Source of the DNA: Bin18 sp965200355 | GTDB lineage: Bacteria; Desulfobacterota; Binatia; Bin18 | Direction of reading: 5' to 3' | Length of the DNA stretch: 64,000 nt | Assembly (NCBI GenBank): GCA_965200355.1 | Contig: OZ241351.1 | Location: 2,418,001-2,482,000 of the forward strand | In this document: positions 39,693 to 47,449 of the stretch, piece by piece | How the letters are laid out: the number at the start of each line of letters is the position of its first letter | Position numbering within the stretch: the first letter of the stretch is position 1 | Translations under genes and position numbers: made by a program | Notes under the pieces: generated by a model | Databases searched by the model: none | Seen by the model: the letters and a program-made list of their open reading frames with translations, nothing else | Told to the model about the DNA's origin: nothing

Positions 39693-40649
39693 TCAACTGA
39701 CTCGCCCCGGGGCAAACGGCCCAGAGGACGACGGAGAGGTGGCGAGGTCGGGCTGTGGTGAGGCGGTGGGGGCCGGGGTTGGGTTGGCAACGCGGTCTTC
39801 AGCCCAGATGATATTCCGATAGTCGAGCCGTTGTGAACCGATGATATTGAATTTAATCGCATGGAAATAGGGCGACAGGTCGAAATCGCGCGGGGTAATC
39901 AGGGTGGGGTGTCGCCGCCGAAAGACGGGCCGTCCGCGCGCGTCATAGTCCTTGGCAAAAAAGTGGCGGTAGAAGGGCGGCGAGTCCTGAGCGTCAGGGC
40001 TGGCCTCGACGTGGGGCAGAATAGGAAAGCCCACTTTGCCAAAGGCCGAGGCAATCATGCTGGAACAGACGACCTGGGTTGGCAGCCCGCTCCCAAAAGA
40101 GAGCGCCTGCCGACGAAACCGGCGCGGGACAAGACTGACCGGCAGGAAATAGCGGCCCAGGTCAAGGATATTGCGAAGATCATACGTATAGCCGAGTTGA
40201 CGAATCACATCGTCCAAAATCACCTGGCAGTCCTGAGGCTGGAGGTTGTGCGGGCGGCACAGGCGGATATTATACTCAACGTACTTCGACAGGGGGGACA
40301 GCACGACCCCTTCGTCAACCAGCGCTTCTATCAGCAGGAATCGGGCCTCGTCGCCAAAAGCGGTCCGGGCCTGGTCCGCCAGCGGATGGTTCTCACGAAG
40401 CAACTCATCGCCAATGTAGAGGGCCGAGTGCGACCAGGAACTCTGGGTGAGATATTTAATGACCTCGCTAATGCGCTGCGAGCCCTCCACCAGGAGAACA
40501 TCCCCTTTGCGGATCTGGCTCTTGAGCGCGTCCAGGTTGTTCGGGAAACGAACCGCGTAGTTGTTGAGGGGGGTCGTGAGCAGGGCGGCAAACTGCTTGA
40601 TAATGGCCTGGCGGAGGCGTTGAAATGGGTGAAAGACCACTTGTGCCAT
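39693..40649 (-). CDS. YiiX/NlpC-P60-like papain-fold protein
   Basis: About 318 aa. The circularly permuted papain-like fold is suggested by SQRISEVIKYLTQSSWSHSALYIGDE (active-site His in WSHSALY) and VVCSSMIASAF (active-site Cys). This fits YiiX/orthopoxvirus G6R-type hydrolases. No signal peptide is visible. ATG 40649 is chosen because the upstream extension to 40814 is not protein-like, but the start is uncertain. It lies between hisF and the divergent CBS-domain gene, which breaks the his cluster. Amidase, peptidase or acyltransferase activity cannot be told. Confidence 0.7.
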   Translation of the reverse strand: MAQVVFHPFQRLRQAIIKQFAALLTTPLNNYAVRFPNNLDALKSQIRKGDVLLVEGSQRISEVIKYLTQSSWSHSALYIGDELLRENHPLADQARTAFGDEARFLLIEALVDEGVVLSPLSKYVEYNIRLCRPHNLQPQDCQVILDDVIRQLGYTYDLRNILDLGRYFLPVSLVPRRFRRQALSFGSGLPTQVVCSSMIASAFGKVGFPILPHVEASPDAQDSPPFYRHFFAKDYDARGRPVFRRRHPTLITPRDFDLSPYFHAIKFNIIGSQRLDYRNIIWAEDRVANPTPAPTASPQPDLATSPSSSGPFAPGRVS

Positions 40650-40733
40650 CCCCTGCGTTCCCCGGACGCATTGTCGAGCACGCCGCTCGAAGGCGACAAG
40701 GGGCGCGTGTCTGTGTCCGGTGCTGCGATGGTA

Positions 40734-40742
40734 TGTTAGAAT
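40734..40742 (+). promoter_or_regulatory. extended -10 element of CBS-domain gene
   Basis: TGTTAGAAT is an extended -10 variant of the GTTAGCAT style seen elsewhere in this window. No good -35 is apparent. The CBS ATG is at 40780. Confidence 0.35.
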
Positions 40743-40779
40743 AGCGTAGCATGAAAAGACTCGGACGGAGTAGGGCCTG

Positions 40780-41223
40780 ATGACAGCCCAGACAAGGTAT
40801 CCGCAGCAGGTCAAAGAGGTGATGACCCGCGAGGTGGTTGCGCTCAGACCGCAGCAATCGTTTGCGCAGGCACTCGCGCTCCTGGCTCAACATCGGTTCC
40901 GGCATTTGCTGGTGACTGAGGCCGATGCCTGTTTGGCCGGGGTGATTTCTGACCGCGACCTGTTGCGCTGTATGAGCCGGGAGACGGACCTGGAGCGGGT
41001 CACGGTTGCCGATATCATGGGGGCGGCCGTGGTGACTGTGCACCCGGAGACCTTGCTGTCCGAAGCCGCGGCCCAGATGGTGAGCCGTCGCATTAACTGT
41101 CTGCCGGTGGTCGAGCACGGCCGGGTCTGCGGTATCCTGACTTCGACCGACTTGCTCCAGTCTTTTCACACTATCCAAACCCATGTCGAACAAGGAACTG
41201 CGCCTGAAGCGCCACAGGAGTGA
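40780..41223 (+). CDS. CBS-domain-pair protein
   Basis: This 147-aa protein is a pair of CBS domains without another fused module: VKEVMTREVVALRPQQSF, HLLVTEADACLAGVISDRDLLR, VADIMGAAVVTVHPETLL and LPVVEHGRVCGILTSTDLL. Such pairs bind adenosine nucleotides and regulate partner proteins. It converges with hisA and is divergent from the papain-like gene. Its insertion within the his region separates hisA from hisF. Ligand and partner are unknown. Confidence 0.88.
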   Translation: MTAQTRYPQQVKEVMTREVVALRPQQSFAQALALLAQHRFRHLLVTEADACLAGVISDRDLLRCMSRETDLERVTVADIMGAAVVTVHPETLLSEAAAQMVSRRINCLPVVEHGRVCGILTSTDLLQSFHTIQTHVEQGTAPEAPQE

Positions 41224-41235
41224 GCATCCCGGCCG

Positions 41236-41982
41236 CTATGGAGAAGGGTCGTGTGTGTGGGCGGTCCCCAGCCGAATCGCCTCGCCCAACTGCACCCCCC
41301 CGGTATACAGCGCCCGCCCGATAATCACCCCGCTGACCCCCGACGGCTCAAGGGGAAGAAGACGCTGAATATCGGCAATACTTGCGACCCCTCCCGAGGC
41401 AATGACCGGGACGGAGACCATGCCGGCCAGAGCACCGGTGGCCTCATGATTTACGCCCTGCTGGGTCCCGTCGCGGCTAATATCCGTATAGACGATTTCA
41501 CTCACCCCCTGGTCCTGACAGCGGAGCGCCAGGTCCGTGGCGGCCAGGTCGGTCGTTTCCGTCCAGCCTTGGACAGCAACCCGACCGGCCCGGGCGTCAA
41601 TGCCGACCGTAATACGGCCTGGGAAGCGTTGGCAGGCTTGGGCCACAAGGGTCGGCTGGCGATAGGCCACCGTGCCCAGAATCGCGCGGCTGACACCGAG
41701 AGAGAGCAGGCGCTCAAGCGTGGCAAGGCTGCGGATACCACCCCCGACCTGAACCGGAATGGTCAGGGCCTGACAGATGCGCGCAATCGCGCTGGTATTC
41801 ACCTCGGTTCCACTCACTGCCCCGTCCAGGTCCACCACATGCAGCCGCGGGGCACCTTCCCGTTGCCAGCGGAGCGCCGTTTCCACCGGGTCGTCCTCAT
41901 AGACCGTGGCCTGGTCCATATTACCCTGGTAGAGACGAACGCACTGCCCATCCTTCAGGTCAATGGCTGGGATAATACGCAT
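41236..41982 (-). CDS. hisA: phosphoribosylformimino-5-aminoimidazole carboxamide ribotide isomerase
   Basis: HisA is the fourth enzyme of histidine synthesis. The 248-aa barrel has catalytic Asp8 (IPAIDLKDG) and Asp129 (VGIDARAG), plus GGGIRS and ASGGVAS motifs for phosphate binding. ATG 41982 lies 8 nt from the hisH stop, so hisH and hisA are probably one transcript. Its 12-nt gap with the convergent CBS-domain gene is very short. The family's usual length is 240-250 aa. Confidence 0.94.
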   Translation of the reverse strand: MRIIPAIDLKDGQCVRLYQGNMDQATVYEDDPVETALRWQREGAPRLHVVDLDGAVSGTEVNTSAIARICQALTIPVQVGGGIRSLATLERLLSLGVSRAILGTVAYRQPTLVAQACQRFPGRITVGIDARAGRVAVQGWTETTDLAATDLALRCQDQGVSEIVYTDISRDGTQQGVNHEATGALAGMVSVPVIASGGVASIADIQRLLPLEPSGVSGVIIGRALYTGGVQLGEAIRLGTAHTHDPSP

Positions 41983-41990
41983 GGTTGGCG

Positions 41991-42647
41991 TCAGGCCGGC
42001 GGAGAGAAGGACAGACCGCCGGCGGGAGCATCCTGGACGAGACGCCCGAAATTGGCCAGTATTCTCAGGCCAATTGTCTGGCTTTTTTCTGGATGAAACT
42101 GCGTAGCAAAGATATTGCCCGACCACACGCTGGAGACGAACGGCCGCCCGTATTCTGTGGTGGTGGCAATAATCGCAGGGTCATCCGGGACCGGATAATA
42201 CGAATGCACGAAATACACGCTGGCGTCCGCGGCCACGCCATCGAGATGGGGAGGACGGTGTTTGATCGTGAGCTGATTCCAGCCCATATGCGGAATTTTC
42301 TGCCCGTCCAGGATAGTCGGGTCGAACCGCACGATTTTGCCTTTCAGAATATCGAGTCCGTGGACCCGGCCAAACTCAATACTCTCAGAAAACAAAATCT
42401 GCATCCCCACGCAGACGCCGAGAAAAGGCGTCCCACGCTCCACCACGCGGTGGACGGTATCAACCAATCCGCACTCGGCCAGCCCGTCCATGCAGGCCCC
42501 AAACGCGCCCACCCCCGGCAGAACAACGCCGCCGGCGGCCTCAATCTGGGCGACATCGCGGGTGACGGTTGCCGCATGGCCCATCTTTTCAAAGCCCTTT
42601 TGGACGCTGCGCAGATTGCCCATGCCGTAATCAATAATCGCGATCAT
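41991..42647 (-). CDS. hisH: imidazole glycerol phosphate synthase, glutamine amidotransferase subunit
   Basis: HisH hydrolyses glutamine and passes ammonia to HisF. The 218-aa class-I amidotransferase has the triad Cys79 (GVCVGMQ), His185 and Glu187 (FHPEKS). A GC-rich near-palindrome lies 15-37 nt upstream of its ATG. The gene starts the hisH-hisA unit and is separated from hisB by about 4.2 kb of accessory genes, which is an unusual split of the common order hisB-hisH-hisA-hisF. Confidence 0.95.
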   Translation of the reverse strand: MIAIIDYGMGNLRSVQKGFEKMGHAATVTRDVAQIEAAGGVVLPGVGAFGACMDGLAECGLVDTVHRVVERGTPFLGVCVGMQILFSESIEFGRVHGLDILKGKIVRFDPTILDGQKIPHMGWNQLTIKHRPPHLDGVAADASVYFVHSYYPVPDDPAIIATTTEYGRPFVSSVWSGNIFATQFHPEKSQTIGLRILANFGRLVQDAPAGGLSFSPPA

Positions 42648-42661
42648 AGTGGGCCGCTATT

Positions 42662-42684
42662 ATTCCCGCCGGCCCGGCAGGAAT
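42662..42684. promoter_or_regulatory. near-perfect 23-bp palindrome upstream of hisH
   Basis: ATTCC-C-GCCGG, centre C, CCGGC-A-GGAAT has one mismatched pair and lies 15 nt upstream of hisH. It could be a repressor or attenuator-type site. The rest of the 42685-42809 gap shows nothing else I recognise. Confidence 0.4.
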
Positions 42685-42809
42685 CAAGGGCGCGTCCGTC
42701 CGGGAGCCCCGCGTCCATACCACAGAAAACCCCCTGGCCTTGAGGCTCCGGGCGAAAACCGATACGTGTTCACACAACCCGCAGGAGCGGGATCTGAAGG
42801 AGGACGCCT

Positions 42810-43886
42810 ATGAAAGCCGGAGTCTTTATGATGCCCTCACACCCACCGGAAAGGGACCTCTACGAGGGCCATGCGTGGGACCTGCAACACCTGGAGTTCG
42901 TCGACCTCGTCGGTTTTCACGAGGCATGGATAGGCGAACATTTCACCGCTCCCTGGGAACCCAACCCCGCCCCGGATTTGCTCATCGCCCAAGCTCTGCT
43001 GCGCACCCAGCGTATCAAGCTGTGTCCTGGGGCTCATCTCCTGCCGTATCACCATCCGGTCGAGCTGGCCCACCGGGTGGCTTTTCTGGATCATATGGCG
43101 CAGGGCCGTTTCATGCTGGGAGTTGGCACGAGCGGTCTGCCGAGCGACTGGAAGCTGTTCAATGTGGACGGGGCGGCCGGAGAAAATCGGCGCATGACGC
43201 TGGAAGCGCTCACTATCATGCTCCGGCTGTGGCAGAGTGAAGAACCGTTCGAGTATCAGGGCGAGTTCTGGTCGTTCAACCGCATTGACACTATGCTTGA
43301 TACCCTCAAGTTTCACCTCAAGCCTTTCCAAAAACCCTACCCCCCCATCGGCATCGCCGGCCTGACCCCCGGCTCGGACACGCTGAAATTCGCCGGCGAG
43401 AACGGATTTCTGCCCCTCAGCATCGCGCTGAGCAATAGCTATCTCAACACCCATTGGCAGGCCGTAGTCGAAGGCGCTGAGCGCTCCGGCGTCACGCCCT
43501 CTCGGAGTGACTGGCGTATCTCGCGCGAGGTCTATATCGCCGAGACCGATCAGGAGGCGCGCGAGCAAGCCCTGAACGGGATGCTGGGCCGGGTGTGGGG
43601 CGAGTATCTGCTGCCGCTCTTCAAGTCGTTCGAGATGATGAGCTTGTTCAAGCATCATCCCGAAGTCCCAGACTCAGACGTGACGCTGGAATACCTGGCA
43701 GACTATGTATGGCTGGTTGGCTCACCACAAACGGTGACCCACAAGCTGGGCGATATGTACGAACAAACCGGTGGCTTTGGTTGCCTGCTGGCCCTGACCT
43801 TCGATCAATCAGAAAACAACGAAGCCTGGGAAAACTCACAGCGCATGCTGGTTGAAGAAGTGCTGCCCCACTTCGCAGACGTGTAG
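42810..43886 (+). CDS. LLM-class flavin-dependent oxidoreductase, limonene-monooxygenase-like
   Basis: This 358-aa luciferase-like protein has KAGVFMMPSHPPERD at its start, GFHEAWIGEHFTAPWEPNPAPDLLIAQALLR (residues about 36-66), HMAQGRFMLGVGTSGLPSDWKLF and PYPPIGIAGLTPGSDTLKFAGENGFLPLSI in the middle, and VEEVLPHFADV at the C-terminus. The EHFTAPWE loop is typical of limonene 1,2-monooxygenase-type LLM enzymes. GAAGGAGGAC precedes the ATG. A 4-nt gap to the amidohydrolase suggests one operon. Confidence 0.88.
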   Translation: MKAGVFMMPSHPPERDLYEGHAWDLQHLEFVDLVGFHEAWIGEHFTAPWEPNPAPDLLIAQALLRTQRIKLCPGAHLLPYHHPVELAHRVAFLDHMAQGRFMLGVGTSGLPSDWKLFNVDGAAGENRRMTLEALTIMLRLWQSEEPFEYQGEFWSFNRIDTMLDTLKFHLKPFQKPYPPIGIAGLTPGSDTLKFAGENGFLPLSIALSNSYLNTHWQAVVEGAERSGVTPSRSDWRISREVYIAETDQEAREQALNGMLGRVWGEYLLPLFKSFEMMSLFKHHPEVPDSDVTLEYLADYVWLVGSPQTVTHKLGDMYEQTGGFGCLLALTFDQSENNEAWENSQRMLVEEVLPHFADV

Positions 43887-43889
43887 CTG

Positions 43890-44747
43890 ATGCCTACTGA
43901 CCCGACCCCGACGATTGACTCGCAGGTCCATGCCTATGAACGTGACCGCCCGGAGCGGACGTGGAGGAGGACCTTGCCCGGCCCGCCCGAGGTCACCGGC
44001 GATGATATGGTGGCGGCGATGGATGCCGTTGGCGTTGACGGGGCCCTGTTGGTCTCACCGTGGACCCTGTACCGCTTCGATGCGAGTTATGCGCGTGAAG
44101 TGTATGCCAGGCATCCCGGCCGGTTCGGCCTGATTAAACCGTTCGATCCCCGGCTAGAAACTGTCAGTGACGAGATTGCCGAATGGGCGGCAACGCCGGG
44201 CGTGGTTGGGGCGCGCCTCATGCTGATAGATGATACGCCCGCCGACGATCCGGGGCTGAATCGGATATTGGCGGCTGGCGCGCGGCACGGTCTCCCGGTG
44301 AACGCGCTGTGCTGGGGAAAACTGCCGCTCTTAGGTGAACTGGCAGGCAGGAACCGGAACACCCAGATTGTTGTGGATCATGTGGGTCTGCGGCAACCCT
44401 TTCAGCCTCCTGCTCTGCCAGAGCCCTTCGCCGACCTCGACAAGGTCCTCGCCCTGGCCGAGCATGATAATGTCGCCATCAAAATTTCCGGGGCCTGCAC
44501 CCTGTCGCGCGAGCCCTTCCCCTATGTCGATATTTGGGAGCCCCTGGGACAGATCTTTGCAGCCTACGGCTTTGAGCGCTGCCTGTGGGGCACGGACTGG
44601 ACCCGGGCCGTCGGATTGCTGACCTACGAGCAAGGGGTTGAGGCGTTCCGGGTCACCGCTCAGTTGTCCGGCGCCGAGCGAGCCGCGCTCATGGGTGGCA
44701 GCCTCGCTCGTATCTATAACTGGTCGCCCACGGTCGCACGCTGCTGA
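43890..44747 (+). CDS. amidohydrolase-2 family hydrolase
   Basis: This 285-aa TIM barrel has IDSQVHAYE (N-terminal metal strand), VVDHVGLRQPF (metal His), FADLDKVLALAEHDNVAIKISG and CLWGTDWTRAVG (conserved Asp). It belongs to the 2-pyrone-4,6-dicarboxylate-lactonase-like group. It starts 4 nt after the LLM stop, so the two are probably co-translated, suggesting oxygenase followed by ring hydrolysis. Substrate is unknown. Confidence 0.85.
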   Translation: MPTDPTPTIDSQVHAYERDRPERTWRRTLPGPPEVTGDDMVAAMDAVGVDGALLVSPWTLYRFDASYAREVYARHPGRFGLIKPFDPRLETVSDEIAEWAATPGVVGARLMLIDDTPADDPGLNRILAAGARHGLPVNALCWGKLPLLGELAGRNRNTQIVVDHVGLRQPFQPPALPEPFADLDKVLALAEHDNVAIKISGACTLSREPFPYVDIWEPLGQIFAAYGFERCLWGTDWTRAVGLLTYEQGVEAFRVTAQLSGAERAALMGGSLARIYNWSPTVARC

Positions 44748-44795
44748 GCCCCCTGGCGCATACTCTGGAAAACCGTTCCAAAAAAAGGAGAAGAT

Positions 44796-45650
44796 ATGGC
44801 AGAAAACAGTACCTACACACCACCGAAAGTTTGGCAGTGGGACAAAGAAAGTGGGGGGCGCTTTGCAAACATCAACCGACCTATTGCCGGCGCGACCCAC
44901 GACAAAGAACTGCCTGTCGGCGAGCACGATTTGCAACTCTATTCGCTGGCCACGCCCAATGGCGTCAAGGTGACCGTTCTGCTGGAAGAACTCCTTGAAC
45001 TCGGCATCAAGGCGGCCGAGTACGATGCCTACCTCATCAACATTGGTGAGGGCGATCAATTCGGCAGTGGCTTTGTGGCTATCAACCCCAACTCCAAAAT
45101 CCCGGCCCTGCTTGACCGTGGCACCACCCCCCCGACCCGCGTCTTTGAGTCCGGGGCCATTCTTGTCTATCTGGCAGAAAAGTTTGGGGCTTTCCTGCCG
45201 ACCGAGCCGTCAGCCCGGGCAGAATGCCTGTCGTGGTTGTTCTTTCAGATGGGGAGCGCTCCCTACATCGGCGGCGGGTTTGGGCATTTTTACGCCTATG
45301 CCCCGGAAAAATTCGAGTATCCCATCAATCGCTTCGCCATGGAGGCGAAGCGCCTCTTGGATGTGTTGAATCGCGACCTCAGCGACCGGCAGTATTTGTG
45401 CGGTGATGAATACACCATCGCGGATATAGCGAACTACGCCTGGTATGGGGCTTTAGTCGGACAGAATATCTATGAAGCCGCCGAGTTTCTTGATGTCCAA
45501 TCGTATACGCATGTGCTCCGGTGGACGAAAGAGATTGAAGCCCGGCCGGCGGTTCAGCGCGGGCGACGTGTGAATAAGGCCTGGGGACCAGAGGAAGAAC
45601 GGCTCATTGAGCGGCATAGCGCCAGCGATTTTGATAGACCGGCCGGCTAA
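44796..45650 (+). CDS. yghU: YghU-like disulfide-bond oxidoreductase / glutathione S-transferase
   Basis: This 284-aa protein has the YghU N-terminus (YTPPKVWQWDKESGGRFANINRPIAGATHDKELP, residues about 7-40), GST-N thioredoxin fold with NGVKVTVLLEEL, PNSKIPALLD and ESGAILVYLAEKFG, and the GST-C helices with GDEYTIADIANYAWYG. YghU reduces or forms disulfides with glutathione. AAAAGGAGAAG lies close before the ATG. It sits 49 nt after the amidohydrolase. It ends close to an LLM gene remnant. Confidence 0.92.
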   Translation: MAENSTYTPPKVWQWDKESGGRFANINRPIAGATHDKELPVGEHDLQLYSLATPNGVKVTVLLEELLELGIKAAEYDAYLINIGEGDQFGSGFVAINPNSKIPALLDRGTTPPTRVFESGAILVYLAEKFGAFLPTEPSARAECLSWLFFQMGSAPYIGGGFGHFYAYAPEKFEYPINRFAMEAKRLLDVLNRDLSDRQYLCGDEYTIADIANYAWYGALVGQNIYEAAEFLDVQSYTHVLRWTKEIEARPAVQRGRRVNKAWGPEEERLIERHSASDFDRPAG

Positions 45651-45670
45651 GGAAGAGCCTCGTCCGCTAT

Positions 45671-45720
45671 ATTGGCAGGCGGCTGTCGAAGGGGTTGAGT
45701 GCTCCAGCACCGCGCCGTCT
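45671..45720 (+). pseudogene. 50-bp remnant of an LLM oxidoreductase gene
   Basis: The segment matches bases 43454-43503 of the LLM gene at 42810 at 39 of 50 positions. Its reading YWQAAVEGVECSSTAPS parallels HWQAVVEGAERSGVTPS. It lies between yghU and the lectin/N-glycosidase-like gene, so it is probably a decayed duplicate or recombination scar. Confidence 0.6.
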
Positions 45721-45741
45721 TAAAGCGCCTAGCCCATAATG

Positions 45742-45764
45742 GGGGCCGGTTTCACGCCGGCCCC
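45742..45764. terminator. GC-rich hairpin, probable terminator
   Basis: GGGGCCGG, a 7-nt loop (TTTCACG) and CCGGCCCC form a perfect 8-bp stem, followed by TGTTCGTCTT. It lies between the convergent yghU and lectin/N-glycosidase-like genes. Confidence 0.55.
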
Positions 45765-45806
45765 TGTTCGTCTTCTCTCCTGTCGATAGCTACCTAGTTG
45801 AATCTA

Positions 45807-46760
45807 TTATATTGGAAATATATTGGAAAGATGATTCTTCAGGTCTTTTTCGACTGCCGATTTACCGCCGATCGTGTCATCGTAGAAAATGACTCGGTAG
45901 CCGCTGATGTCGAAGGGGAGCTCTCCTCCACGACGGGCCAGAAGGACTGTCGGCTTCTCGATAGCGTGGGCATATCCAAGTTCGTAAAAGACATTGGGAT
46001 TTGCTGGAGAAATCTCGGCGATAATCATATCAGACTCCTTCAGGCCGGATATGATGTCTTGAAGAATGATGCCAGGACGGTAAACATCATCGGCTCGATA
46101 TGCCTCGAATCCATGCTCTTGACAAACGGGTTTGATAACCTCTGAGTAGAGGCTGTCATATCGGTCATCAAACTCCATGACGACAAAAGCTCTGGGGCGG
46201 TCGTCTTCAGAGACCGAACATGCGAAGCCCTCAAAATCAACGGGTCCGGGTCCCCGGGCGAATAATCCGACCTGACCCCCTTCTAACGGGTGAGGTAATT
46301 GCTGGGCAATAACTTCAATGCCGTCCACAGAAAGAGATAACATCTGGCCTCTAATACTCACCTCCACTTTGTACAGACTCTCTCCTTCAAGATGAGATGC
46401 CATTCCTTTAGTCCTCACAGCCTGCCAGCGTCGTCCATCCGTGAATTTGTCGATCAAGTAGGCACACTCATACCCACCTAGCCCTACGGAGTAATAATTC
46501 TCCGTTGTGGCATTGTACCCAAGCAGTATACGTCCCACATTGCCCTGCTCAGGCGCGTTGAGTCGTATGTTCGTGGATATACGGCCATTCCGAATTCGTG
46601 TGGAGGAGAGTGCTACCCCCGCCGGTAACTGAGGATCAAGTGCTACCCCCGCCGGTAACTGAGAATCAGATGGACCCTTGTATTGCGCGTTTGTTCCCTG
46701 AAACGACCAGTTGCCAGATAAGGGAATCCATTTAAGTGCTTGTCCATTATCATTAGCCAT
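45807..46760 (-). CDS. lectin/LamG-like domain fused to a nucleoside 2-deoxyribosyltransferase/TIR-like domain
   Basis: This 317-aa protein has an N-terminal beta-sandwich (about 10-182: GNWSFQG, GRISTNIRLNAPEQG, GYNATTENYYSVGLGG, GQVGLFARG), of the concanavalin/LamG or 3-keto-disaccharide-hydrolase kind. The C-terminal Rossmann-like domain (about 190-317) has AFVVMEFDD, ADIIIAEI-like DMIIAEISPANPNVFYELGYAHA (254-266) and Glu260, the expected catalytic residue of 2-deoxyribosyltransferase/NAD-glycohydrolase relatives. A 10-aa duplication (QLPAGVALDP) follows from a 30-bp repeat. No signal peptide. The local sequence is AT-richer than neighbours, suggesting transfer. Probable NAD/nucleotide hydrolase effector, unproven. 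Confidence 0.7.
   Translation of the reverse strand: MANDNGQALKWIPLSGNWSFQGTNAQYKGPSDSQLPAGVALDPQLPAGVALSSTRIRNGRISTNIRLNAPEQGNVGRILLGYNATTENYYSVGLGGYECAYLIDKFTDGRRWQAVRTKGMASHLEGESLYKVEVSIRGQMLSLSVDGIEVIAQQLPHPLEGGQVGLFARGPGPVDFEGFACSVSEDDRPRAFVVMEFDDRYDSLYSEVIKPVCQEHGFEAYRADDVYRPGIILQDIISGLKESDMIIAEISPANPNVFYELGYAHAIEKPTVLLARRGGELPFDISGYRVIFYDDTIGGKSAVEKDLKNHLSNIFPI
46609..46668. repeat. 30-bp tandem duplication in the fusion gene
   Basis: Two 30-bp copies (46609-46638 and 46639-46668) differ at one base. They encode a duplicated QLPAGVAL segment between residues 34 and 51 of the lectin-like/N-glycosidase-like protein. Confidence 0.9.
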
Positions 46761-46858
46761 TGTTATTTTCCTTCCTTAAGGTTGAAAGCAAAGCTCAAAC
46801 AGTTTGTCCAAGACAATTGAGAGCCCACTTCCACGAAAGACTTGGCTCCTGTTTGAAC

Positions 46859-47449
46859 TTACAGCGTCCCCTTTGTCGATAAGACGCCCTGAACCCGCGG
46901 ATCATATTCCACTGCGCTGCTCAGCGACCGGGCAAAAGCCTTGAAACCGGCTTCGATAATGTGGTGGGGGTTGCGGCCCTGGGTCATGTTCAGGTGCAGG
47001 TTCATGCCGACCTGATTGGTCAGGGCCAGAAAAAAGTCGTGGATCAGTTCCGTTGAGAAATTTCCTACCCGATCCTGTTGAATCTCCAGATTATAAGCCA
47101 GAAACGGCCGCCCACTCAGGTCAACCACGCACGAGACCAGGGCTTCGTCGAGCGGGACGCTGGCCTCGCCGAAGCGGCGGATGCCGTGTTTGTCACCCAG
47201 GGCTTCCCGAAGCGCTTGGCCGAGCGCCAGACCGACGTCTTCCACCGTGTGATGATCGTCCACCGCAGTATCACCGCTCGCTTGCAGGCTGAGATTAAAG
47301 AATCCGTGTCGAGTGAACAGTTCCAGCATATGGTCAAGAAAAGGGACCCCGGTCGAGACCTCGTACTGCCCTTTGCCCTCAATCTGGATGCTCAGGTGGA
47401 TATCGGTTTCATTGGTCTTGCGCTGGACGTCAGCCTTGCGTGCGGCCAT
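46859..47449 (-). CDS. hisB: imidazoleglycerol-phosphate dehydratase
   Basis: HisB dehydrates imidazole glycerol phosphate. The 196-aa protein is a single dehydratase domain (no HisN phosphatase fusion). The metal-binding motifs DDHHTVED and NPHHIIEA are present. It overlaps hisD by 20 nt, so it is probably translationally coupled. The his cluster then breaks: the next gene downstream is the unrelated fusion gene at 45807, and hisH comes 4.2 kb further. Confidence 0.95.
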   Translation of the reverse strand: MAARKADVQRKTNETDIHLSIQIEGKGQYEVSTGVPFLDHMLELFTRHGFFNLSLQASGDTAVDDHHTVEDVGLALGQALREALGDKHGIRRFGEASVPLDEALVSCVVDLSGRPFLAYNLEIQQDRVGNFSTELIHDFFLALTNQVGMNLHLNMTQGRNPHHIIEAGFKAFARSLSSAVEYDPRVQGVLSTKGTL

